Positions 7,769 to 16,510 of a stretch of 64,000 nt of DNA are shown here, one piece after another. The notes under the pieces were generated by a model that saw nothing but the letters and a program-made list of their open reading frames with translations, was not told where the DNA came from and searched no databases. Each line of letters opens with the position of its first letter. The first letter of the stretch is position 1. Source of the DNA: Paenibacillus sp. 453mf (GTDB lineage: Bacteria; Bacillota; Bacilli; Paenibacillales; Paenibacillaceae); contig NZ_FPAC01000001.1 in NCBI RefSeq assembly GCF_900116105.1, positions 1,540,862-1,604,861 on the forward strand, in the 5' to 3' direction. The translations under genes and the position numbers were made by a program.

Positions 7769-9490
7769 TTGTTAAAGAACTGCATAAAGCATTTTAAATG
7801 GATGATTATGATATATATTCTGATTGGATTTGCCATTCAATATTTAGAAGCGCAAGGGATCAAAATGTTTCAAGAATTACTGGATACCATCGTAACCGTG
7901 GATCATATCGAAGAAATAATACCGTTAATTCTACTGTATGGCGCTGTGCTCATCGGATCGACCCTTCTGAATTATGTTGATGAATATCCAAATACCTACT
8001 TATCGATTAGCATTGTTGAGAAGCTTAAGATCATGGCCCTATCCAAAGTGTCCAAAATCGACTATTCATCTTATCAAAGCATTGGAACCGGCGAAATGAT
8101 CAAGGTGATTGAGAACGGAGCTCAGGCTGGAGGAAAAATGCTGCATTCTTTCTACCTGACGATATTTCACGAATTATTACCGAAGATTCTATTCAGCCTG
8201 TTATTTATCGGTCTATACAATATCCATATTATGTTGATTATCTTAGCTGGCTATGTTCTTGTATTCCTTATGACGCATGTGCTGCTGCGGACACTCTATC
8301 GTGTTAAAGCCTCACTAATAGCGGATCAGGAGAAAATGTCCAGATATACTACTCGCGGGTTTATGGAGCTGGTTGTATTTCGACTAAATAAGCGGTATCA
8401 GAGAGAGATGGATCGTATGACCCGGACATCTGGTCAAATCATAAAGAGAAGCACTCAGATTAGACTTGTGCATGAAGCATTTTTTGCGATTTTCGCTCTG
8501 ATTGTTAATTTGATTAAGATTGGGGTTATCCTCTACGGTGCGAACCAGATCATTTCAGGCCACCTGTCCATTGGTGTAATTGTTGCCATGATAATGTTTA
8601 TTGATCAGGTGTACACGCCGATTGCGATCTTCAATGTACTGTATGTGGATCACAAGCTGGATCTGGTTACTTATTCTCGGTTTGAAGCTTTCCTTAACAA
8701 GCCAGAAGATCGAAATCTTGATTCCGGTATTACCATAAGCTCTCTGAAAGGGAGAATCGAGTTTGATAAGGTCACGTACGATTATGGAGATATACGAATA
8801 TTAAATGGGGTTAGTTTTACAATCGAGCAGGGCACTTCTGTAGCCATTGTAGGAATCAGCGGGAGTGGTAAATCAACCATCGTCAAGCTGATGACGGGCC
8901 TGCTCAAGAAAAAATCTGGTCGAATACTCATAGATGGTTTGGACGTTGATGAGCTTCATCTCCATCATCTGTACGATCAGCTGTCCTATATTTCGCAGGA
9001 TTCTCCAATCTTTGATACAAGCATTCGTAATAATATGCTGCTGACGAATCACTCCGATGATGATTTGTATGATTTGCTGGATAAGGTCGGATTAAAAAAC
9101 AAGGTGAAAGCCCTTCCTCAGCAGCTGGATACATGGGTAGGGGAAAGAGGTACAAAATTGTCCGGTGGTGAAAAGCAGCGGCTTGCTTTTGCCCGGATTA
9201 TGGGTCAGCAGCGCCCCCTTGTTATTCTCGACGAACCGGTATCCGCGCTGGACAATATTATGGAGAAGCAGATTATGCGAGAAATGCTGCGTTTGTTCAA
9301 GGAGAAGACAATCATTATTGTTGCTCATCGGCTTAGCTTCATCAAGGAGGTAGATAAAATCCTGTTAGTTAAAGACGGAGCGATCGAGGACGAAGGCAGT
9401 TTCGAGGAACTGATAGACCGAAGTGGATATTTCCAAGAATTATGGAACAAGGACCATCAAATCACCAAGTTAGAGTTTAATAAGGTATAG
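7769..9490 (+). CDS. ABC exporter (fused membrane and ATPase domains)
   Basis: A half-transporter of about 573 residues. Residues 1-320 form a six-helix export domain. The C-terminal 240 residues are the ATPase with Walker A GISGSGKST, Q-loop SYISQDSP, signature LSGGEKQRLAFAR, Walker B PLVILDEPVSALD and the H-loop AHR. All catalytic residues are intact, so it can work as a homodimer. The frame is open from a TTG at 7709, but that codon lies inside a terminator hairpin. I place the start at the TTG at 7769 behind GGAGG (7754-7758). The leader-peptide attenuator in front suggests induction by ribosome-targeting compounds, hence a drug or peptide export role; the substrate is unknown. Confidence 0.9.
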   Translation: MLKNCIKHFKWMIMIYILIGFAIQYLEAQGIKMFQELLDTIVTVDHIEEIIPLILLYGAVLIGSTLLNYVDEYPNTYLSISIVEKLKIMALSKVSKIDYSSYQSIGTGEMIKVIENGAQAGGKMLHSFYLTIFHELLPKILFSLLFIGLYNIHIMLIILAGYVLVFLMTHVLLRTLYRVKASLIADQEKMSRYTTRGFMELVVFRLNKRYQREMDRMTRTSGQIIKRSTQIRLVHEAFFAIFALIVNLIKIGVILYGANQIISGHLSIGVIVAMIMFIDQVYTPIAIFNVLYVDHKLDLVTYSRFEAFLNKPEDRNLDSGITISSLKGRIEFDKVTYDYGDIRILNGVSFTIEQGTSVAIVGISGSGKSTIVKLMTGLLKKKSGRILIDGLDVDELHLHHLYDQLSYISQDSPIFDTSIRNNMLLTNHSDDDLYDLLDKVGLKNKVKALPQQLDTWVGERGTKLSGGEKQRLAFARIMGQQRPLVILDEPVSALDNIMEKQIMREMLRLFKEKTIIIVAHRLSFIKEVDKILLVKDGAIEDEGSFEELIDRSGYFQELWNKDHQITKLEFNKV

Positions 9491-9499
9491 AAATTAGGA

Positions 9500-9530
9500 A
9501 AGGCTGCCTTCACGGGCAGCCTTCTTGTTT
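9500..9530. terminator. Bidirectional terminator between ABC and MFS genes
   Basis: AAGGCTGCC pairs with GGCAGCCTT (9500-9508 with 9515-9523). It is flanked by A/T-rich tracts and lies between two convergent stop codons. Confidence 0.85.
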
Positions 9531-9531
9531 A

Positions 9532-10779
9532 TTATTGCGTATCTTCATTCACTACGGGTTTACCGGCTTCAACCAGCACTTTATTTCCGACGAGGGTAAA
9601 TGCCAGCGCCAGCAGCAATACACCAGTTCCCAACAGCAGCCATTCAATAGCCACCACATCGGCAACAGGGCCAAATATGAGCATTCCAAGCGGCATCATC
9701 GAAGTGGATATCATCGTCAGGACACCAAACACTCTGCCGAGATAGTCAGGCTCCACTTTTTCCTGAAGCAGGACAGTGAATGGGGTATTAAAGAAAGGCA
9801 TTGCGAGGCCGAACAAGCTCATGAAGGCTAAGTAAATGGCGAATACCGGGACTACGCCAAGAGCGACTGTACAAGCTCCCATGATCAAGCCTGCCATCGT
9901 CATGGTGTGGATCTTGTTTTTGAATCCGCCCCAGGTTGCAAGCAATATTCCCCCGATCATCATTCCAATAGCAAAAGTAATTTCAATGGCGGTTAATCTC
10001 CATACATCACTGCCAAAGGTTCTTGTGACTTGCAAGGGTGTCAGGAATGCAGCAGGTGCGGCAAGAACATTAAATAATGCGACATAGACGAAAAATTTCT
10101 TCAGGAATGTGTGACCACTTATATATTTGAGGCCTTTTTTCAAATCATCAAAATAGCTGGTGTTCTGATCCTGCATCGCCTTGGTATGGGCAGGAATACG
10201 AAGGAAGAATAGCAGAGTAAGAATAGCAATCAGTGCCGTAACGACGTCGATAAAGAAAATAGCTTCAATGCTTGCCTTCGTAAGCAATGCTGCGCTCGCC
10301 ATAGGAGATACGATCATGATAAAGGCTTGTATGCTTCCGTTGATTCCATTAACTCTGGTTAATTGATCCTCTGGCACAAATTGCGGAAGAATGGCTCCTA
10401 CAGCCGGCATCTGAATCCCTGTTCCGATCGCTCGAATCGCAGACATTGCGAACAGCAGCCAAATGGCATCATAACCGAGCAGGAACAGCACAGCAAGTAC
10501 CAGTGTTGATATGGCGATCAAGGAGTCTGCAAGGATAATCAAGAGCTTCCGGTTGAACCGGTCTGCCCATACCCCGGCAAATGGGGATAGGAAGAAGGCA
10601 GGAACAAATCCGCAAATAATGGAAATAGTCATCATAATGCCTGATTGGGTCTCCAACGTGATATACCACATGACGGCATACTGGACCAAGGAGGAACCGA
10701 ATAGAGATATCGTTTGGCTGGTTAGAAATAGGACGGTGTTCTTTTTCCAGGCATTAGCAGCTCCATTCTTACTTATCAT
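9532..10779 (-). CDS. MFS transporter, macrolide-efflux (Mef)-like
   Basis: A proton-driven exporter of 415 residues with twelve helices. The loop 2-3 motif GVWADRFNRKLLIILADS and the first helices (SQTISLFGSSLVQYAVMWYI) are typical of the MefA-like group of the major facilitator superfamily. The start ATG at 10779 is preceded on the minus strand by AAGGATG. It converges with the ABC exporter gene and is monocistronic. A role in drug resistance is plausible from the family but is not shown by context. Confidence 0.9.
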   Translation of the reverse strand: MISKNGAANAWKKNTVLFLTSQTISLFGSSLVQYAVMWYITLETQSGIMMTISIICGFVPAFFLSPFAGVWADRFNRKLLIILADSLIAISTLVLAVLFLLGYDAIWLLFAMSAIRAIGTGIQMPAVGAILPQFVPEDQLTRVNGINGSIQAFIMIVSPMASAALLTKASIEAIFFIDVVTALIAILTLLFFLRIPAHTKAMQDQNTSYFDDLKKGLKYISGHTFLKKFFVYVALFNVLAAPAAFLTPLQVTRTFGSDVWRLTAIEITFAIGMMIGGILLATWGGFKNKIHTMTMAGLIMGACTVALGVVPVFAIYLAFMSLFGLAMPFFNTPFTVLLQEKVEPDYLGRVFGVLTMISTSMMPLGMLIFGPVADVVAIEWLLLGTGVLLLALAFTLVGNKVLVEAGKPVVNEDTQ

Positions 10780-10893
10780 GTGTGCAACATCCTTTTATTT
10801 TATTTTGGTTTGCTCGACTAATAGCCAAACTGTGTCGTGAGTAAGTATACCTGAGTGTACTGAAAGGGCTGAGGCGCAAAGGAGGGAACAAAA

Positions 10894-11334
10894 TTGAAGA
10901 AGATGCTGTTATTAATGATCATAAGTGCAGTGATCTTGTTTACAACCGTCTATGTAATTACATCATTAAGTCTTGATCGTTATCCTCCCAAACCAAGCAT
11001 CCAAGCTGGCGAGAAGAAAGTCCCATACTTACAAAGTACCTATTGCTGGAATGAATGTGCTGATTATATGGCACCGCCTGATATGGTGAAGCATCAGCAG
11101 CTAGAGCCGGTCATTGTCTCACCAGAAGCAGAAATCTCAATCGAGTTTACACCCAAACCTTGGGAAGGTTCGATGGGAGTTACAAAGTGGACGGATGATC
11201 TTCAATCCGAAAATGTCCCATTGGATTATAACATAGTGACTGCACCGGGCATAGCAGGTATTTATATTTATAGTGTTTATGCTTCCTGGGATAAAGGAAG
11301 TTCCAGTTATGTGTTCGCAATCAAAGTCGAATAA
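10894..11334 (+). CDS. Secreted or membrane-anchored protein of unknown function
   Basis: A protein of 146 residues with one N-terminal hydrophobic helix (residues 4-25: LLLMIISAVILFTTVYVI) and an extracytoplasmic part of about 120 residues. That part looks beta-rich and carries a CWNECADY motif with two cysteines. It ends in a strand-rich region (AGIYIYSVYASWDKGSSSYV) reminiscent of small Ig-like or copper-chaperone-like folds, but I cannot assign a family. No lipobox is present. The TTG start at 10894 follows AAGGAGGG with good spacing, and coding continues without interruption, so the gene looks real. Confidence 0.7.
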   Translation: MKKMLLLMIISAVILFTTVYVITSLSLDRYPPKPSIQAGEKKVPYLQSTYCWNECADYMAPPDMVKHQQLEPVIVSPEAEISIEFTPKPWEGSMGVTKWTDDLQSENVPLDYNIVTAPGIAGIYIYSVYASWDKGSSSYVFAIKVE

Positions 11335-11396
11335 TATGAAATAATATGTATCATTTTTTGGATGTAAATTGTAACTTGCGGATAATATAACATCTA

Positions 11397-11512
11397 GAAT
11401 CAATTTCATAACTCATTAATAAGGCGGATTCGAAGCTATATAGACAAATTAAATCATTTTGATCTATATATACTCTTGATTTAAGCAGCTAAAGGCATTA
11501 TGAAATTGATTC
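11397..11512 (+). mobile_element. MITE-like inverted-repeat element, copy 1 (full length, 116 bp)
   Basis: Perfect 15-bp terminal inverted repeats, GAATCAATTTCATAA (11397-11411) and its complement (11498-11512), flank about 86 bp without coding capacity. The right half contains TTGATT (11476-11481), 17 bp, then TATGAA (11499-11504), a good SigA-type promoter facing out to the right. Related copies lie at 21337-21401, 38669-38756 and 41664-41737. No clear target duplication was seen. Confidence 0.75.
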
Positions 11513-11541
11513 AGAAAGGAGCGATTCATATCAAAAAAGAA

Positions 11542-11898
11542 ATGGCGAAATTTCTGGCATACAGTGTGCTGGTAACAGGACTGCTGATGTGGCTCTCCGA
11601 TGCTTCCTTCATCACTTCCTGGTTTGCCGCTTTGCTGATTGCGGCCATTGGCTTTTTGTTCGGCGACATCGTCGTATTTCGCAAGACCAATAACTTGATC
11701 GCGACCGTAGCCGATTTTATTTTTGTATTTGCCTCTCTTTGGATCTTCAAGGAGCTTATGTTCTGGAATACATCGTTAACCGACATTCTGATTATTTCTT
11801 TAGTGATGGCTGCATTCGAATATGTCTTCCATATATGGGTAGATCATGACAATCGCGAGCTGAGGAAGAAGCAGACCTACGGAACCAAAGAGTCCTAA
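11542..11898 (+). CDS. DUF2512 (YndM-like) membrane protein
   Basis: A small integral membrane protein of about 118-132 residues with four helices, matching the YndM/DUF2512 family: FLAYSVLVTGLLMWLSDASF, a GFLFGDIVVFRKTNNLIATV stretch and AAFEYVFHIWVDHDN near the end. The function is unknown. The start is problematic. The frame is open from an ATG at 11500, but that ATG lies inside the repeat element and upstream of the likely transcript start. The good AAAGGAG at 11515-11521 has no standard start codon at normal distance: ATC at 11530 is eight bases away, while the first ATG is at 11542. I give the first ATG; initiation at the ATC is possible. Transcription probably comes from the element's outward promoter. 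Confidence 0.75.
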   Translation: MAKFLAYSVLVTGLLMWLSDASFITSWFAALLIAAIGFLFGDIVVFRKTNNLIATVADFIFVFASLWIFKELMFWNTSLTDILIISLVMAAFEYVFHIWVDHDNRELRKKQTYGTKES

Positions 11899-11934
11899 TC
11901 ATCATTCTACAGCACGAAAAGGAGGTACTTAGTA

Positions 11935-13608
11935 TTGAGTATGGAAGCTAGTCGATTGTTGATCGCAGCTCTTGGCGGCGTCAATGAAATTGGTAAAAAT
12001 ATGTACTTCATTCAATATGACCATGATCTGGTGCTTATAGATTGTGGCTCCAAGTTTCCGGACGAAAGTCTGCCGGGGATTGACCTTATTGTGCCCGACT
12101 TCTCATACCTGCTAGATCATCAAGAGGACATTAAAGCGCTGGTGGTCACGCACGGGCATGAAGATCACATAGGCGGCATACCTTATTTGCTGAAGCAGTT
12201 AAATATACCGGTGTACGGAACCGCACTAACCATCGGATTAATCAAAATAAAGCTGAAGGAGCACGGATTGTTAGACGAGTCCCAGCTGCATGTCATTGAT
12301 GAGAATTCGGTAGTGGATGCAGGCTCCATTCAAGCCACTTTTTTTCCAACCATTCACAGTATTCCGGATTGTCTGGGCATCGTATTCGACACTCCTGAAG
12401 GCACGGTCGTCCATACAGGCGATTTTAAATTTGACATGTCGCCTGTAAACGGACCATACCCGGACCTTCACCGGATGGCAGAGATCGGCAAGAAGGGCGT
12501 TAAGGTCTTAATATCGGAGAGTACCAATGCGGAACGTGCAGGCTTCACTCCCTCGGAACGTATTGTCGGCAGCCATATCCTTGATGCTTTTTCCAGTGCC
12601 AAGCAGCAGGTGTTCATCTCCACTTTTGCCTCTAATGTGAACAGAGTTCAGCAGATTATTGATGCTGCGATTGAAACGAATCGCAAACTGGCTCTGCTCG
12701 GACGCAGCATGGTTAATGTAGTGGAAGTAGCCAATGATCTAGGTTATTTGCGAATTCCTGAAGGCCTGCTGATTGATGCGAGAGATTCCGAGAAATATCC
12801 GCCAGAACAGATCGCCGTTCTATGTACGGGAAGTCAAGGTGAGCCTATGGCGGCATTGTCCCGGCTCGCAAGCTCACAGCATCCGCATATTGAGATATTG
12901 CCAGGGGATACGGTAATTATCGCTGCCGGAGCGATACCTGGTAACGAACGTAACCTATCGAATGTAGTTGACAATCTGTATGGTATTGGCGCTAAAGTGT
13001 TATATGGCTCGGGCAGTGCTTCAGGTATGCACGTCTCGGGTCATGGAAGCCAGGATGAGTTGAAATTAATGCTTACGCTCATGAAGCCTGAATACTTATT
13101 TCCCGTACATGGTGAATTTCGAATGTTGTACAAGCACCGCTTGCTTGCCGAGTCTGTAGGTGTGCCTAGCGAGAATGTGTTCATCGTTCGCAATGGGGAA
13201 ACCATACAAATTATGAATGGCGCGGTCTCCATGGGACCTAAAGTACATGCTGGAAACAATCTCGTGGATGGATTAGGGGTTGGGGATGTCGGAAACATTG
13301 TACTTAGGGATCGGAGACATTTGGCATCTGATGGTATGCTGATCATTGTTACCACACTAAGCAAAACAGAGAGAAAAATGATGGTTTCTCCCGAAGTTAT
13401 CTCACGAGGATTCATATTCGTCAAACAAAATGAAGAGCTCATGGAGCAAATTCATCAAGTGATCTTAGACTCCATGGACAGTCTGTCCGAATCAGAAGTA
13501 AGTCAGTGGAACCTGATCAAGCAAATCTTGAAGGATGACGTTGGCCGATTCATATATAGCCAAACCAAAAGAAGACCGATGATACTTCCAATCATTATAG
13601 AAGTGTAG
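11935..13608 (+). CDS. Ribonuclease J
   Basis: A metallo-beta-lactamase/beta-CASP ribonuclease of 557 residues with 5'-exonuclease and endonuclease activity in mRNA decay and rRNA maturation. It has the metal motif HGHEDHIGG near residue 75, a VHTGDFKFD motif, the beta-CASP segment (STFASNVNRVQQIIDAA) and the C-terminal PVHGEFRML histidine motif. Length and architecture are those of RNase J1/J2. Because the metal ligands are intact it should be active. The sequence does not tell J1 from J2. The TTG start at 11935 follows AAAGGAGGT. Confidence 0.93.
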   Translation: MSMEASRLLIAALGGVNEIGKNMYFIQYDHDLVLIDCGSKFPDESLPGIDLIVPDFSYLLDHQEDIKALVVTHGHEDHIGGIPYLLKQLNIPVYGTALTIGLIKIKLKEHGLLDESQLHVIDENSVVDAGSIQATFFPTIHSIPDCLGIVFDTPEGTVVHTGDFKFDMSPVNGPYPDLHRMAEIGKKGVKVLISESTNAERAGFTPSERIVGSHILDAFSSAKQQVFISTFASNVNRVQQIIDAAIETNRKLALLGRSMVNVVEVANDLGYLRIPEGLLIDARDSEKYPPEQIAVLCTGSQGEPMAALSRLASSQHPHIEILPGDTVIIAAGAIPGNERNLSNVVDNLYGIGAKVLYGSGSASGMHVSGHGSQDELKLMLTLMKPEYLFPVHGEFRMLYKHRLLAESVGVPSENVFIVRNGETIQIMNGAVSMGPKVHAGNNLVDGLGVGDVGNIVLRDRRHLASDGMLIIVTTLSKTERKMMVSPEVISRGFIFVKQNEELMEQIHQVILDSMDSLSESEVSQWNLIKQILKDDVGRFIYSQTKRRPMILPIIIEV

Positions 13609-13622
13609 TTCAAATGGAAATG

Positions 13623-13654
13623 AAGGGACACATAAGTTATGTGTTCCTTTTTTT
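13623..13654 (+). terminator. Terminator after RNase J
   Basis: AAGGGACACATAA pairs with TTATGTGTTCCTT and runs into seven T residues. Confidence 0.88.
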
Positions 13655-13772
13655 GTCATCCATTATCGCAATCTTCAGGGAAGTCCTTTATAATGGTCAC
13701 AGAAGTGAAAGCCACAGCCTTTATTTTTTTGAAAACGGTGACAATTTGTTATCAAGGGAGAGGGTACATTCA

Positions 13773-14753
13773 ATGTCGAAAACGATTAAGTGGGGAATAT
13801 TAGGGACGGGATGGATTGCATCACAGTTTACGAAGGACCTTGCCTATGCAAGCAATGGAGAGGCATATGCCGTCGGTTCAAGACATGCGGAGAGTGCGCA
13901 GAAATTCGCCGCTGAGTATCGGATTAAGAAAGCTCACGCAAGCTATGAGAGCTTGGTAAACGATCCTGAGGTCGATGCCATCTATGTGGCTACACCGCAT
14001 CCTTTTCATAAGGAGAATGTGCTTCTATGTCTAAGAGCGGGAAAAGCTGTATTATGCGAAAAGCCTTTTACCGTGAATGCCGGTGAAGTAGAAGAGCTGG
14101 TATCCTACGCAAGAGAGAATAAACTCTTCCTCATGGAAGGAATGTGGACGAGATTCCTTCCAGCAATTTGTAAAGTGAGAGAGTGGCTAGATGAAGGGAA
14201 GATTGGAGAAATCAAGCTGGTGAAGGCCGATTTTGGATTCCGTGCAGATTACGATCCAGAAGGCAGGCTCTTAAATCCTACACTTGGAGGCGGCGCATTA
14301 TTAGATGCAGGGATCTACCCGGTATCCTTTGCGTCCATGATCTTCGGGGCTAAGCCTGAACACGTGTGGAGTACAGCACATATTGGTGATACGGGCGTCG
14401 ATGAAGAATTTTCACTGTTGTTCTCCTACGGTGCCGGCAGAACAGCTCAGCTGAACGGGGCCGTACGACTCGGCCTAACCAATGAAGCTTACATTTATGG
14501 TACCGATGGATATATCCGAATCCCGTCTTTCTTAAATGCGTATACAGCAGAGCTCCATGTCGAAGGCAATGTAACAACCTTCGAGGATGATCGTGAAAGT
14601 ATAGGTTACGCATTTGAAGCCGAGGAGCTTGGAAAATGCTTGATTGAAGGACGTACAGAGAGCTCGGTTATCCCACTTGATGAGTCTGTATCCATCATGA
14701 AGCTGCTTGATCAGATTCGAGGTCAGTGGGGACTCCGTTATCCATTTGAATAA
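13773..14753 (+). CDS. Gfo/Idh/MocA-family oxidoreductase
   Basis: An NAD(P)-dependent dehydrogenase of about 326 residues. The N-terminal Rossmann domain opens KWGILGTGWIASQF and includes AIYVATPHPFHKENVLLCL and the conserved AVLCEKPFT with the catalytic-site Lys. The C-terminal alpha/beta domain contains GGGALLDAGIYPVSFAS. It resembles the trans-1,2-dihydrobenzenediol/D-xylose dehydrogenase branch. The open frame begins at 13614, but GGGAGAGGG just before the ATG at 13773 marks the true start. A Dabb gene follows after 25 bases, so they form a small operon. Confidence 0.9.
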   Translation: MSKTIKWGILGTGWIASQFTKDLAYASNGEAYAVGSRHAESAQKFAAEYRIKKAHASYESLVNDPEVDAIYVATPHPFHKENVLLCLRAGKAVLCEKPFTVNAGEVEELVSYARENKLFLMEGMWTRFLPAICKVREWLDEGKIGEIKLVKADFGFRADYDPEGRLLNPTLGGGALLDAGIYPVSFASMIFGAKPEHVWSTAHIGDTGVDEEFSLLFSYGAGRTAQLNGAVRLGLTNEAYIYGTDGYIRIPSFLNAYTAELHVEGNVTTFEDDRESIGYAFEAEELGKCLIEGRTESSVIPLDESVSIMKLLDQIRGQWGLRYPFE

Positions 14754-14778
14754 TAATCCAACTCAAGGAGTGATTAGG

Positions 14779-15084
14779 ATGGAACAACAGCAAATTATAC
14801 ATTCCGTGGTATTTTCACTGAAACACGATTGTGGCTCTGTGGAAGAATCCGCATTTCTTCAGGAAGGTAAATCTGCACTGAGTAATATTCCTACCGTGAA
14901 CAACTTTCAAGTGTTTCGCGAGATTAGTCCGAAGAATACATATGACTTTGGTTTTTCCATGGTATTCAACAGTCGGGAAGATTATGAGGCATATAATGCT
15001 CATCCGAAGCATGTGGAATTTGTAACTGAGCGCTGGGAGAAGGAAGTTGTTCAATTTATGGAGATTGACTACAGCGCAGTTTGA
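14779..15084 (+). CDS. Dabb-family (stress-responsive alpha/beta barrel) protein
   Basis: A protein of 101 residues with the dimeric alpha/beta-barrel Dabb fold: an IIHSVVFSLKHD opening strand, YDFGFSMVFNSREDYEAYNA, and the conserved HPKHVEFV with a histidine. Some Dabb proteins are cyclases or cofactorless enzymes, but most are unassigned. The ATG at 14779 follows AAGGAGTG. The upstream in-frame extension overlaps the preceding gene and is not needed. Confidence 0.85.
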   Translation: MEQQQIIHSVVFSLKHDCGSVEESAFLQEGKSALSNIPTVNNFQVFREISPKNTYDFGFSMVFNSREDYEAYNAHPKHVEFVTERWEKEVVQFMEIDYSAV

Positions 15085-15120
15085 GATGAATCTGCTCATT
15101 GACAATGCAGTAGTCTATGT

Positions 15121-15306
15121 TTGCATCAACGAGAAGAGCGGCTCGTTCCCGAAGAACACCTGACCAAGGCTTCCGGCTGGGGCCAAATGGTAGGATCTAT
15201 CACCAATAAACTGAGATGTATTGAACTCTCGAATGTTGCACTTCTCTTCATGACTGCTGGCGTTCTGATCGTAGCGAATGCATTGATCACAAGGCGTCTG
15301 AAGTAA
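15121..15306 (+). pseudogene. Remnant of an MFS transporter
   Basis: The frame reads RLVPEEHLTKASGWGQMVGS, which closely matches the central loop and helix of Mef-like MFS exporters. After a few unrelated residues it continues with NVALLFMTAGVLIVANALI, a single transporter-like helix with a basic end. About 60 residues can be read where about 400 are expected, and the middle does not fit. It appears to be a deletion remnant. No ribosome binding site is evident. Confidence 0.5.
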
Positions 15307-15327
15307 AATAGTACCATAGATTAATAC

Positions 15328-15370
15328 AAAACCGCGCATGTCACGATTCTGTGGCTTGCGCGGTTTTGTT
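15328..15370. terminator. Terminator after the MFS remnant
   Basis: AAAACCGCGCA (15328-15338) pairs with TGCGCGGTTTT (15357-15367), with T residues beyond it. Confidence 0.85.
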
Positions 15371-15510
15371 GTTAAGTGATAGGAGAATAAAAAGGGAAAC
15401 ATCAAATTTCCCCATTGCCCTTTATTCCGAATTTCCTATATATTGAAAGTGTCATTTAACTTTAACTCTATTAGAAAATATGATCTTATGCAGAGAGGAA
15501 GCGAGAGTCC

Positions 15511-16485
15511 ATGAAATATAGAAGAGTAGGAGCAAGCGGAATCAAGGTTAGTGAGATTGGTCTTGGCAGCTGGTTAACCTATGGTACAGCGGCGGAACAG
15601 CAGGCGGCAGATGCCTGTATTGATAAGGCTTTTGAGTGCGGGATCAACTTTTTCGATACGGCTAATGCGTACAACCGCGGAGAGGGAGAGAAAGCGCTGG
15701 GAACAGCTCTAAGATCCTATAAACGCTCTGACTATGTGCTGAGTACGAAAGTGTACTTCCCAATGGGAGACGGACCAAATGATAAAGGATTATCCAGAAA
15801 AGCAATCATGGAGCAATGTGAGGCCAGCTTGAAGAGACTGGGAACAGACTATATCGACATCTATTTTTGTCATCGGTATGATCATGAAACGCCAACAGAA
15901 GAGACCCTTCGAGCACTGGATGATCTCACTGCACAAGGTAAAATTCTGTACGCTGCCATCAGTGAGTGGACTCCAGTTCAAATCACAGAAGCTGCAGCAA
16001 TATCGAAACAGCTGAATCTCCGCCCTATCATTGCGAATCAACCTATATATAATATGTTCGAACGATACATAGAGGACGAGGTGCTGAATGTATCCGAGCA
16101 AGCAGGAATTGGACAGATCGTCTTCTCTCCGCTTGCTCAAGGTATTCTTACAGGTAAGTACAAGCCCGGAGCTAATCCACCCGCAGGTACACGAGCAGCC
16201 GACAATTCCGTGAATGGCGTGATTCGCAGCTACCTTCGTGACGATGTGCTTGAAGTGGTGCACCAGCTGGATGGATTAGCTAATGAGCTTGGACTCAAGC
16301 TATCACAGCTTGCACTTGCTTGGACACTTCGTCTGCCGGGAATCAGTTCTGCATTGATTGGTGCCACCAGACCCGAGCAGATTGTAGAGAATGCCCAATC
16401 CGTGGATATCGAACTGGATTCTATAACTCTTGCGAGAATAGACCAACTATTAGATCAAGTCAAAGATTTTAAACCAATGAGATAG
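15511..16485 (+). CDS. Aldo/keto reductase, potassium-channel beta-subunit/YghZ-like
   Basis: An NADPH-dependent reductase of 324 residues. It has VSEIGLGSWLTYG near the start, INFFDTANAYNRGEGEKALG (catalytic Asp/Tyr), the Lys in VLSTKVYFPMG, DYIDIYFCHRYDHETP (catalytic His) and the cofactor-binding ISSALIGATRPEQI. The FxMGDGPNDKGLSRK segment places it in the Kv-beta-like branch, which includes L-glyceraldehyde 3-phosphate reductase YghZ. The exact substrate is unknown. The start ATG follows AGAGAGGAAG. It converges with the protease gene. Confidence 0.92.
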   Translation: MKYRRVGASGIKVSEIGLGSWLTYGTAAEQQAADACIDKAFECGINFFDTANAYNRGEGEKALGTALRSYKRSDYVLSTKVYFPMGDGPNDKGLSRKAIMEQCEASLKRLGTDYIDIYFCHRYDHETPTEETLRALDDLTAQGKILYAAISEWTPVQITEAAAISKQLNLRPIIANQPIYNMFERYIEDEVLNVSEQAGIGQIVFSPLAQGILTGKYKPGANPPAGTRAADNSVNGVIRSYLRDDVLEVVHQLDGLANELGLKLSQLALAWTLRLPGISSALIGATRPEQIVENAQSVDIELDSITLARIDQLLDQVKDFKPMR

Positions 16486-16510
16486 CCTCCGAGTGAACTT
16501 AGAAATTTAT

